A stretch of 64,000 bases of DNA from Ndongobacter massiliensis (GTDB lineage Bacteria > Bacillota > Clostridia > Tissierellales > Peptoniphilaceae), in assembly GCF_900120375.1 (NCBI RefSeq), contig NZ_LT635480.1, positions 1,184,840-1,248,839 of the forward strand, in the 5' to 3' direction. The translations under genes were made by a program, and so were the position numbers. Below are positions 43,832-51,811 of the stretch, piece by piece (the stretch's first letter is position 1; every line of letters begins with the position of its first letter). Under the pieces are notes generated by a model, which worked only from the letters and a program-made list of their open reading frames with translations, was not told where the DNA came from and did not search any database.

Positions 43832-43860
43832 ATTATACTAAATCGGTCCATTTTCGTCAA
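43832..43860 (-). promoter_or_regulatory. Promoter of carD
   Basis: On the minus strand TTGACG (43855-43860), 17 bases, and TATAAT (43832-43837), about 20 bp before the carD ATG. Confidence 0.85.
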
Positions 43861-43901
43861 AACGGTATATTGTATCGTAGTCCATTCGGTACGTCAAGCA
43901 C

Positions 43902-45095
43902 TCAATCGATATCGCATATTTCAAGCGTCTCTAGCACTTCTTCCATCACTTCCTGCACGGGAAAGTTCGATTCTTCCCGTTCCATGTCTCGACTGCGTGG
44001 CTTCGTATTCGGACGTGACGGCGCAAAAATGGAACAACAATCGTCATAGGGCTCAATAGAAATATCATACGTGTCGATGTGGCGTGCCGTTTCAATAATC
44101 GTGTTTTTGTCCTGCGCAATGAGCGGACGCAGGATGGGGCGGCGTACGACTTCATTGACCACGGAAATCCCCTGCACCGTTTGCGAAGCAACCTGTCCTA
44201 GACTTTCTCCCGTGATCAAGGCATCGTAGTCATACCTCTCCGCCAGCCGTTCTGCCAAACGCATCATCATGCGACGGGAAAGTACCGTCGTATTTTTCGC
44301 CGCACAGTGCTTGTGGATTTCCGTATAGACCTTGACCAGATTCAAAAAAAACAGGCGCATCGGTCCGACCGTACCGCTCAGTTCTTCTGCCAAACGTAGC
44401 GCCTTATCCCGCGCGCGCTCGCTGGTAAAGGGATAGGAGTGGAAGTGGACACAGCCGATTTCCATCCCCCGCCGGGCCATGGAAAAGCCCGCCACAGGGG
44501 AGTCGATGCCGCCAGATAACAAGAGCAACCCCCGCCCACTTGACTTCATCGGCAACCCGCCCATGCCGGAAAACCGATCCACACTAACAAAGACATCGTC
44601 TCGCACATCAATGTGTATGACAATTTCCGGGTTATGCACATCAACCGAGAGCCCGCTTTCCGCAAAATCCGTCAGCAGATCGCCGCCGATACGCGCGGAA
44701 ATTTCCGGCGACGTCAGCGGAAAACTCTTGTCACTGCGCGTCGTTTCGACCTTAAAGGTGTGTCGATTTCCTGCCGTCAACTCCCCTTGCAACCTTCTCT
44801 GCAGTAGATACCGCGCCGCCTCGCGCACCGCTTCGCGCTCTTTTCCCACCCGCAGCGCGGGTGTAATATAGACCAAACCGAACACTTTTTGCAGCGCCTT
44901 GCAGAGCGGATCCACCTGCGTGGCATCCGGTACGGTTAAAAAATATTTCCCCTGCTGTTGCAAGCGTTCCCCAATCACAAAGGGTTCCGCGGCGCGTTCG
45001 ATTTGCCGCTGCGCTTTGGCAATAAAGCGATTTCGATTTTTTCCTTTGAGCACCAACTCCCCATAGCTGATCCCCACTGCCCACTGTTGTTCCAT
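43902..45095 (-). CDS. thiI: tRNA 4-thiouridine synthase ThiI
   Basis: 397 residues from ATG 45095. An N-terminal ferredoxin-like/THUMP region (GELVLKGKNRNRFIAKAQRQ, HTFKVETTRSDKSFPLTSPE) is followed by the PP-loop SGRGLLLLSGGIDSPVAGF and ALITGESLGQVASQTVQGIS. There is no rhodanese domain, as in Firmicutes ThiI. It adenylates U8 of tRNA and inserts sulfur, also feeding thiamine synthesis. It overlaps or nearly abuts the cysteine desulfurase that would supply the sulfur. Confidence 0.95.
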   Translation of the reverse strand: MEQQWAVGISYGELVLKGKNRNRFIAKAQRQIERAAEPFVIGERLQQQGKYFLTVPDATQVDPLCKALQKVFGLVYITPALRVGKEREAVREAARYLLQRRLQGELTAGNRHTFKVETTRSDKSFPLTSPEISARIGGDLLTDFAESGLSVDVHNPEIVIHIDVRDDVFVSVDRFSGMGGLPMKSSGRGLLLLSGGIDSPVAGFSMARRGMEIGCVHFHSYPFTSERARDKALRLAEELSGTVGPMRLFFLNLVKVYTEIHKHCAAKNTTVLSRRMMMRLAERLAERYDYDALITGESLGQVASQTVQGISVVNEVVRRPILRPLIAQDKNTIIETARHIDTYDISIEPYDDCCSIFAPSRPNTKPRSRDMEREESNFPVQEVMEEVLETLEICDID

Positions 45096-45106
45096 CTTTC
45101 CCGCCT

Positions 45107-46246
45107 TCACACATTACCCACCAACGAGCGAATCTGTTCAACCGCCGTTTCAAGTGCCGGACAAAACGCTTCAATTTCCTCTTTTGTATTCTCCAGGCCA
45201 AACGACAGGCGCACGCTACCGTAGAGCACATTCTCCGGCACCCCGACCGCCTGCAATACGTGACTCACCGCACCGCCCGTACAAGCCGAACCACTGGATA
45301 AATACATTTCTTTTTCTTCCATCATATGCAGCAACACTTCCGAACGTACTCCGGTAAAGCCGAGATTCAAAATATACGGGCTGCATCCTTCGCTCGGACT
45401 GTTGATGCGCACGCCCGGTTTGCCTGCGAAAAAAGAACGTACCTGCGCAGACAAGTCCCGCACATCCGGGCAGGTCTGCATGCGTTCCACGCCACGCGCC
45501 AACCCACATGCATAGGCGACATTTTCAGTGCCGGGGCGCATGCCCCGCTCCTGTCCACCGCCGAGAAGCAGCGGTTTCAACGCCACGCCTTCCCGCACAT
45601 ACAGAAGCCCGATCCCTTTAGGTACGCCGATTTTATGTCCGGTTGCGGAAAAATAATCAATTTCACCGGACGCCAGCGCCATTTTCGCCTTGCCGAATGC
45701 CTGCACGCCGTCGATCAGCACACGCGTACGCGGATTCTTTCGGTGCACCGCGCGCGCCAATTCTTCAACGGGAGATATGGTTCCCAATTCGTTATTCACC
45801 CACATCGCGCAGACCAGTGCCGTATTTTCATCCACCAGCGGCAATACGGCTTCCGGCGTAATGCGCCCCGTATCGTCGACCGGTATCCAGCGCACTTCGC
45901 CACCCGCTTTTTCATATTCCTTTGCCCATTCATAGATGGAACTGTGCTCCACGGCGGAAACAACAAGGTTGCGCCCAGTGGTTGCACCCTGTGCAGCGTA
46001 CCCGAATGTACCCGTCAACACCGCGTTGTTGGACTCCGTTGCACAGGAGGTGAAAACCAATGTTTTCGGACGTACCCCCATGTATTCCGCAATCGTTTTA
46101 CGCGCTTGTTCCAGTTTTTTTTGTGCCTGAAAACCCAATCGATGCAAAGAGCTGGGATTGCCCCAAAAACTCTGCAACACTTCATCCACTGTCTCCATCA
46201 CTTCCCGCGCGACCGGTGTCGTCGCGGCATGATCCAAGTAAATCAT
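45107..46246 (-). CDS. Cysteine desulfurase (NifS/IscS type)
   Basis: 379 residues. MIYLDHAATTPVAREVMETV, FTSCATESNNAVLTGTFGY, SAVEHSSIYEW, PLP lysine in DYFSATGHKIGVPKGIGLLY and the catalytic cysteine loop SSGSACTGGAVSHVLQAVGV. The short loop around the cysteine and the thiI neighbour suggest the NifZ-type enzyme dedicated to thiolation. Transcribed with thiI. Confidence 0.94.
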   Translation of the reverse strand: MIYLDHAATTPVAREVMETVDEVLQSFWGNPSSLHRLGFQAQKKLEQARKTIAEYMGVRPKTLVFTSCATESNNAVLTGTFGYAAQGATTGRNLVVSAVEHSSIYEWAKEYEKAGGEVRWIPVDDTGRITPEAVLPLVDENTALVCAMWVNNELGTISPVEELARAVHRKNPRTRVLIDGVQAFGKAKMALASGEIDYFSATGHKIGVPKGIGLLYVREGVALKPLLLGGGQERGMRPGTENVAYACGLARGVERMQTCPDVRDLSAQVRSFFAGKPGVRINSPSEGCSPYILNLGFTGVRSEVLLHMMEEKEMYLSSGSACTGGAVSHVLQAVGVPENVLYGSVRLSFGLENTKEEIEAFCPALETAVEQIRSLVGNV

Positions 46247-46360
46247 GGCATCCCTCTTTTCTATCCCCTGTTCATCGAGTTTCCTTCAGTGTGCCACATT
46301 TTCGCGCATTTTTCCACCTGCCGTTTCAAATGGTATACTGGGCGCAGAAAGGGGACTTTC

Positions 46361-47326
46361 ATGCAGAAAATAGAAGAACACCTTGAAAAGTCATGCCTTC
46401 CGGAAGGCATGCTGGCACTTGACATTGAGACCGCCGGCTTTTCTCGCGAACGGGATCCTGTTTTCCTCGTAGGCGCTCTCTTGGGCGGTACAGAATTCGA
46501 TACTTTTTTCCAGTGGATTCACACATCCGACTCCCCCGAGGAAGAAGTCTCCTTGCTTCGGGCGATTCGTCCCGTTCTGGCGGCGCATCCGATCCTCACC
46601 TATAACGGCGATGCCTTTGACCTGCCCTTTTTGGCCCATCGCGCGCGTCGACACAATCTTACCTGGCCCGAGATGGAATCCGTCGACCTGTACCGGGCGT
46701 TGCGCCAAAAGAAAAAAATGCTCAATCTGCCCAATTTGAAATTGGAAACGGTTGAACGTGCACTGGGCATCCATCGTAGTGATGTGCTCAGCGGAGGCGA
46801 AGTCGCAGCGTTGTTTCGACGTCTGTCCCTTTCTGCATGCGGTATGGAAGAGGAAAGTGCGGTCCGAGCGCTTCTGTTGCATAATCGAGAAGACGTATTG
46901 TATACTGCGGAACTGCTGGCATTCTGGCAAAACTTCTGCATGCAGCGCCGTTTCTTCTTTACACCGGGCGCCCTTCCCCCAACGGCATTTCAATTGGAAG
47001 AAGCCGTGCATAAAAAAGACTTTATCTATCTATACTTTTCCCTAAATCCGCCGTTTATAACGGTATGCGAAATGGAAAATCAACAGGGGCGTCTGGAAAT
47101 ACAACAGGAGCAGGCTGTTTTGCGTCTTCCCGTTCAGGAAGCACGTTTCGAAAAAGAAAAAATTGTCATCGCCGTCGCTCCCGATTCGCTTTCCGACCGT
47201 TCCCCGTATCAACTGCGCCGTCCGCTTCTTTGTCTCTGCGACCGTAAGCGTATTTATGTCGAAAACTGCCTTGCGTATGCCCAGACTTTTTTACGCACCG
47301 CTTCTTTTTCCGAAATTCAACCATAA
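46361..47326 (+). CDS. RNase H-like exonuclease, YprB family
   Basis: 321 residues from ATG 46361 (GAAAGGGGA ahead; TGGTATACT upstream suits a -10). The long open frame upstream is a shadow of the desulfurase. DEDD-type motifs: LALDIETAGFSRERDPVFLV (Exo I), LTYNGDAFDLPFLAHRARRH (Exo II) and LLHNREDVLYTAELL (Exo III, with D). This matches the YprB/RNase_H_2-type ribonuclease H-like domain. Probably a 3'-5' exonuclease; substrate unknown. Confidence 0.85.
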   Translation: MQKIEEHLEKSCLPEGMLALDIETAGFSRERDPVFLVGALLGGTEFDTFFQWIHTSDSPEEEVSLLRAIRPVLAAHPILTYNGDAFDLPFLAHRARRHNLTWPEMESVDLYRALRQKKKMLNLPNLKLETVERALGIHRSDVLSGGEVAALFRRLSLSACGMEEESAVRALLLHNREDVLYTAELLAFWQNFCMQRRFFFTPGALPPTAFQLEEAVHKKDFIYLYFSLNPPFITVCEMENQQGRLEIQQEQAVLRLPVQEARFEKEKIVIAVAPDSLSDRSPYQLRRPLLCLCDRKRIYVENCLAYAQTFLRTASFSEIQP

Positions 47327-47353
47327 AAAAACCGAACCCCTGTGGATTCGGTT

Positions 47354-47354
<1 letters not shown>
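47325..47354 (-). terminator. Terminator after tRNA-Ile
   Basis: On the minus strand AAACCGAA-TCCACAGGGG-TTCGG is followed by TTTTTTT, just after the tRNA-Ile 3' end. The stem also faces the exonuclease gene from the other side. Confidence 0.75.
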
Positions 47355-47430
<76 letters not shown>

Positions 47431-47506
47431 TGGCAGGGGCAAGAGGACTCGAACCCCCGACATCCGGTTTTGGAGACCGACGTTCTACCAACTGAACTAT
47501 GCCCCT
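47431..47506 (-). tRNA. tRNA-Trp(CCA)
   Basis: 76 nt with encoded CCA. AGGGGCA and TGCCCCT pair as acceptor; TAGTTCAGTTGGTAGAAC is the D arm; the anticodon loop CTCCAAA holds CCA; GGTTCGAGTCC-type T arm. No gap separates it from tRNA-Ile, so both come from one transcript. Confidence 0.95.
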
Positions 47507-47581
47507 ACAAAGTGACTTTATGAGTATATAATAGGTTGCGTGGAAAAGCAAGGGGCGGGCATGCGTTTACCAAGCCTTCTG

Positions 47582-48418
47582 TGTAGAGATACAATGGATG
47601 TGAGACCAAGAAGAAAAAATATAGAGAGAAATCCTGTACAATGAAAGTGTCCACCAAACAAAGAAAGGATTCTCTCTATGTCAACCAGTATAGCAAAAAC
47701 ACAGCGGTATCTGCCACATACTTTGGAAACAAGATTTCATGCGGTTAAAACGTATCGCTCAGGTTTTTCTGTAAAATTTGTTGTTCGTCGCTACAAGATC
47801 TCGAAAGCCTCTCTGATGCGCTGGAATCGTCGTTTTGACGGAACAAAGGACTCGCTAACTGACCGCGCTCTCATCGTCCAAAAACACGGCATTCGAATGC
47901 CCATACAGAGCAGGAAAAGACCTGGATAAAGAATTTTCTCCGACGAAATCCAACCATCTCTCTCATTGAACTGTACGCGAAACTCAAGTTTCAGCGTGGC
48001 TATCAACGCCATCCATGCTCCCTTTTTCGTTTTCTTCGAAAACAAGGGTTCTACAAGGAAAAACCGTCAAAGAAGAAGGTCTATGTGCCGAAACCTTACG
48101 ATACGCCGAAAAAACTGGCATAAAATGACAGTTAGACGTGAAATACGTTCCGAAATCCTGCTACGTAGGAAGAATGCCCGACAAATTTTATCAGTACACG
48201 GTTATTGATGAGGCTAACAGGGAGCGTTTTATCTACGCTTTCAGCAAGCAATCTTTTTACTCCAGTGTTGAATTTACCCATTTTCGAGGGACACGCTGAA
48301 CGCATCCATTCGATCTGTATTGCCAAAGGCAAGGCATTACGCACCAGCTTATTCGCCCAAGAACGCCGAGACACAATGGTAAGGTAGAACGGAGTCACCG
48401 CAATGACAATGAGCGCTT
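47582..48418 (+). mobile_element. IS481-like element, copy 3 (3'-truncated, internally deleted)
   Basis: The left end TGTAGAGATACAATGGATG is intact and the start codon ATG at 47678 survives. Frameshifts follow at about 47925 and 48120. The segment between two TTGAATTTA repeats (5917 and 5986 in copy 1) is missing, which removes the catalytic QTDNG aspartate. The right end is absent: sequence stops at ERF and joins a relaxase fragment at about 48419. It cannot transpose alone. Confidence 0.82.
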
Positions 48419-49066
48419 CCCCCGTTCCAAGACAATCGGCGAAGATTATACGGAAGAACGACTGAAAGAACGCTTTTAAGAAGCACTTGCACCGCCAACC
48501 TTTGCCGTCAAAAAACCTATCGGAAAAATCATCGATGCGAGCAAAAATGAGAAAGCGAAAAGCAGTCCAGCGTATGCCAACTGGATTACGAAACACAATC
48601 TCAAAGCCACAGCAGAATCCATCGTGGTGCTGCGCAATCTAGGCATTCAGTCCATCACTCAGTTAGACACTTTACTTACGCAATCCGCTGATGAGCACCA
48701 GTCTCTCCAGGTTGAAATTCGGGAACTGGAAATGCAGATGAATGCGCTCTCTCAAGATATTGAAAATGTGCACACCGTGCACGCCTACCGTGAGCTATAC
48801 AAGTACCATAAGGCGCATCCGGAAGACAATGCATTCGCCGAAGAGTATCGCAGTGAACTAGCCGTCTACAAGGTGAACACCACGACCATTTTGGAGCGCC
48901 ATTCCAATCTGCCAGACAGCAAAGAGATTCTCAAACAGCTTGACGATCTAGCACAAAAAAGAGCGCCCTGATGTCCCGTTACGGGGACAACAAGGTGCAA
49001 TTTAAGGAATTGATTCCATACCGGCGGAACTATGAGCAGAGCATTGAGAAGAAGATGGAGCGGTGA
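48419..49066 (+). pseudogene. Relaxase (MobP/Tn1549-type) C-terminal remnant
   Basis: The plus strand encodes SKTIGEDYTEERLKERF, then PIGKIIDASKNEKAKSSPAY with ANWITKHNLKATAESIVVLR, then a coiled coil LQVEIRELEMQMNALSQDIE. After a frame change it ends SRYGDNKVQFKELIPYRRNY, EQSIEKKMER. This fits the C-terminal part of Firmicutes ICE relaxases (R-KTIGEDY, YE-WAK-FNLK-AA--L). The catalytic N-terminus has been replaced by the IS. At least two stops/frameshifts. Confidence 0.65.
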
Positions 49067-49078
49067 AGGCTTACAATC

Positions 49079-50728
49079 CTATTCATTTTTTACATCATGT
49101 AGGAGCTTTGCTAATCTTGCCTTAATATTTTCATACATCAAAGATAGTTGCTTCTTAGCTGTCTCAGTAATGATAGATGTATGACCAATGGCATCTCGGA
49201 GAGGTTTATAAACAATTGCCGAACGGCTAATGCCAGCCGTTTTTTCATTTTCAGCCTTATCTACTTGGTTAGCTAAATACGCCATATCAAGATAATACAA
49301 ATCCTCCTCTTGTGAACGAATAGAATAGCTAATATTAGCAGCTTCCTTGCTGCTAGCTTCTCTTTTTCTCCACTTGCTAGCTTCCTTTTCAGCCTCTGGT
49401 GATAACGGCATAGCAATGTTTTTAATGTAGTTTCTCAAAAGATTTTCTGAAATAAAACACTCTGTATACGATGGGATGTTAAACTGTGCTTCGTGAGCTA
49501 GGCTTTGAGCCCACTGTTCAACAATACCTCCCTTTCGAATAAACTTCTCTTCACTTTGCATGTCTTTTAATGTGACATTGAAAAGCTCCTCTGCTTTTCG
49601 CTGTTTCGGTTTTATTTTGTTATTATCCGGATCACCTGTATCCAGCGCTTTACGTCTAAAATCGTCCCATTCTTCTATTACTTGCATAAATAACTTTTTG
49701 AATTCTGAAAGAAAATTATTGAAGACAGGTTCATTGGCAACGATGCTTTCACGACTACTTGTAAAAATATCTTTATTATCACCGTTATCAAGCTCATCAT
49801 AGTGAATTTGCCCATATACGTAATTTTCAACAATTCTAGCTGTTGGAATGTGCCTCAGAATATCTCGTTCCCTCAAACGGCCATTAACAAATAGGTCAAC
49901 TGTCGCTTTTTCATCTGTTTCACGAATTTTCAAGTTTGAAGGTTTTTTGACAGTGGCAAAATATCCTCGAATATTAAGTCTGGTTGATAGCTTGGCTTCA
50001 TTGTCCAATCTGTCCATCATGGAAAAGAGTGGGTCATTAAACTCATTTATTGACCAACGAAACTGAGTGTTTTGAGCCAATTCCGTTAATTCAGAAATAC
50101 TTATTTTTGTTCCATTAACAAATATATTAAAGCTAAGATCATATAAGGAGAATTTGAAATAGAGGGCTACTGCTTTTCGAATGTAATCAACTGTATTGAA
50201 GATTCCCTCCGTTATTTTTTCAAAGAAAATCGCTGTGCCTTGTTCTTGCCCATCCAGAAGCTTATGTAAATCTGGAGTAGCTTGACTCAAATAATAATTA
50301 CCAGAAATTTCGTCCTCTTTAATGGCTTCATCCAATTCAGAATTATCAATGACTCCACCAATAGCTTCTGTCGTTACAGTCTTCGTAAGCACATGAACTC
50401 TCTGAGCACATGACAATAAAGCAAGTTTACCAATGCCTTTTCTACCGATAAAACTCCGATTTAATTTTGATTTGAATGTTCCATTTTTACGTTTGCTATA
50501 ACCGATCTTCAGAAACTTATTTTGAAAATCATCCGCCGTCATTCCCAGACCGTCATCAACAATGGACATTGTATTATTCTGACGGTTAATCTGAATCCAA
50601 ACATTATGGGCATCTGCATCCCAAGAATTTGAAATAGCTTCGCCAAGAATGGTGATGACGTTTCTATAAAGATTCCTTCCCAAATGATTGAGAACACTAA
50701 GCGAAATATTGAAGCTGAACTGTTCCAT
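49079..50728 (-). CDS. MORC/MutL-like GHKL ATPase in a modification cluster
   Basis: 549 residues. Bergerat ATPase motifs: N box EAISNSWDADA (29-39), G1 VDDGLGM (57-63), G2 FIGRKGIGKLALLSC (about 92-106). A transducer-like domain follows, then a helical C-terminus with no nuclease motif seen. Known work on prokaryotic MORC relatives places them beside cytosine methylases and helicases in restriction-modification-like systems; here it follows dcm by 16 bp. It may act as a DNA clamp or remodeller of the defence complex. I am sure of the fold, not the role. Confidence 0.82.
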   Translation of the reverse strand: MEQFSFNISLSVLNHLGRNLYRNVITILGEAISNSWDADAHNVWIQINRQNNTMSIVDDGLGMTADDFQNKFLKIGYSKRKNGTFKSKLNRSFIGRKGIGKLALLSCAQRVHVLTKTVTTEAIGGVIDNSELDEAIKEDEISGNYYLSQATPDLHKLLDGQEQGTAIFFEKITEGIFNTVDYIRKAVALYFKFSLYDLSFNIFVNGTKISISELTELAQNTQFRWSINEFNDPLFSMMDRLDNEAKLSTRLNIRGYFATVKKPSNLKIRETDEKATVDLFVNGRLRERDILRHIPTARIVENYVYGQIHYDELDNGDNKDIFTSSRESIVANEPVFNNFLSEFKKLFMQVIEEWDDFRRKALDTGDPDNNKIKPKQRKAEELFNVTLKDMQSEEKFIRKGGIVEQWAQSLAHEAQFNIPSYTECFISENLLRNYIKNIAMPLSPEAEKEASKWRKREASSKEAANISYSIRSQEEDLYYLDMAYLANQVDKAENEKTAGISRSAIVYKPLRDAIGHTSIITETAKKQLSLMYENIKARLAKLLHDVKNE

Positions 50729-50744
50729 GCCATACCTCCTGGGT

Positions 50745-51791
50745 TCAGTTAATGTTCGTAACGTCCGATATATGCTTCAAAATGGATTTGCCAATTACCT
50801 TACCAAGTTTGACAGGCACAGCATTTCCAATATGCCTTGCAATCCGGCGAAATGAAAATGGTACTGAAGGATCGATAAAGTCATAGTATTGAGGGAAAGT
50901 CTGAAACATAGCGCCTTCCCTTAACGACAAAGCTCGATCCTGCGAAGGATGTCCAAATCGTCCCGTTCCATAAGAATAAAACTGTGTGGTAATTGTTGGG
51001 CCAATTTGAGTCCACATTAGCCTTCCATAAACAGAACCATAAGTTTCTCCTGATGCATTTTGATGGCAGTTACAGCGTAAATCTGCAGGCCAGTCTTTCC
51101 ATGAACCACCTGGCTTGGATGCTTGAATTCGTATTAAATTTTTATCTGAAAGCTGAGATGACCTATGCAGTGGATCACTATCACAAACTTCACCTGCACC
51201 AATATATGGTAACTTACCAATAACATCCGCCACTGATGGAGCGTGAAGTGTTTCAGGGGAAATCAGATTGATTTCCCCGAGCTTTGAAGCTAATAATACA
51301 AACCTTCTTCTTGTCTGAGATATGCCATAATCAGGGCAATAAACGACACCTTCATCATGGAAATAATCATTATCTTCAATCACTCTGATAAATTCGTGAT
51401 AGACCCCTGTTTTTTTGAGTTGGGGAACATTTTCCATAGATATAACATCTGGCTTTAGTTCAGAGACGATTCTGCCAAATTCAAGAAGTAGACCATATTT
51501 TTCATCCATAGTGTTCTTGATGCCTAATTTGGAGCGCATTGAAGAAAATGGTTGGCAAGGGGCACAACCAACTAAAACTTTTACAGCGTTTGTGTCATAA
51601 AGTGCATTGAGTTCTTGCCCATGAACAGTTTTTACGTCTCTTTCATTGAAATGGACAAAATTATTCTTTTCATAAGCATATTTACAAGTGGCATCATTAT
51701 CAAATCCTGCAATGACAGGAACTCCAGCGTCTAATATACCTCTTGTTAACCCTCCCACACCACAAAACAAATCTATTGCTTGTATGTTCAT
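50745..51791 (-). CDS. dcm: DNA (cytosine-5) methyltransferase
   Basis: 348 residues with all main motifs in order: I AIDLFCGVGGLTRGILDAG, IV VGCAPCQPFSSM (catalytic Cys), VI ISMENVPQL, VIII SQTRRRFVLLASKLG, a target recognition region at about 180-290, IX FQTFPQYYDF and X IGNAVPVKLGKVIG. It methylates C5 of cytosine at an unknown sequence. No own restriction endonuclease follows; it stands between the type III pair and the GHKL ATPase, 20 bp after res. Confidence 0.93.
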   Translation of the reverse strand: MNIQAIDLFCGVGGLTRGILDAGVPVIAGFDNDATCKYAYEKNNFVHFNERDVKTVHGQELNALYDTNAVKVLVGCAPCQPFSSMRSKLGIKNTMDEKYGLLLEFGRIVSELKPDVISMENVPQLKKTGVYHEFIRVIEDNDYFHDEGVVYCPDYGISQTRRRFVLLASKLGEINLISPETLHAPSVADVIGKLPYIGAGEVCDSDPLHRSSQLSDKNLIRIQASKPGGSWKDWPADLRCNCHQNASGETYGSVYGRLMWTQIGPTITTQFYSYGTGRFGHPSQDRALSLREGAMFQTFPQYYDFIDPSVPFSFRRIARHIGNAVPVKLGKVIGKSILKHISDVTNIN

Positions 51792-51811
51792 CTGTCACCT
51801 ACCAAATTCCT

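Noticed and set aside
45326-46360. Long N-terminal extension of the YprB-like exonuclease
   Set aside because: It is antisense to the cysteine desulfurase; the ATG at 46361 has a ribosome site and begins the conserved domain.
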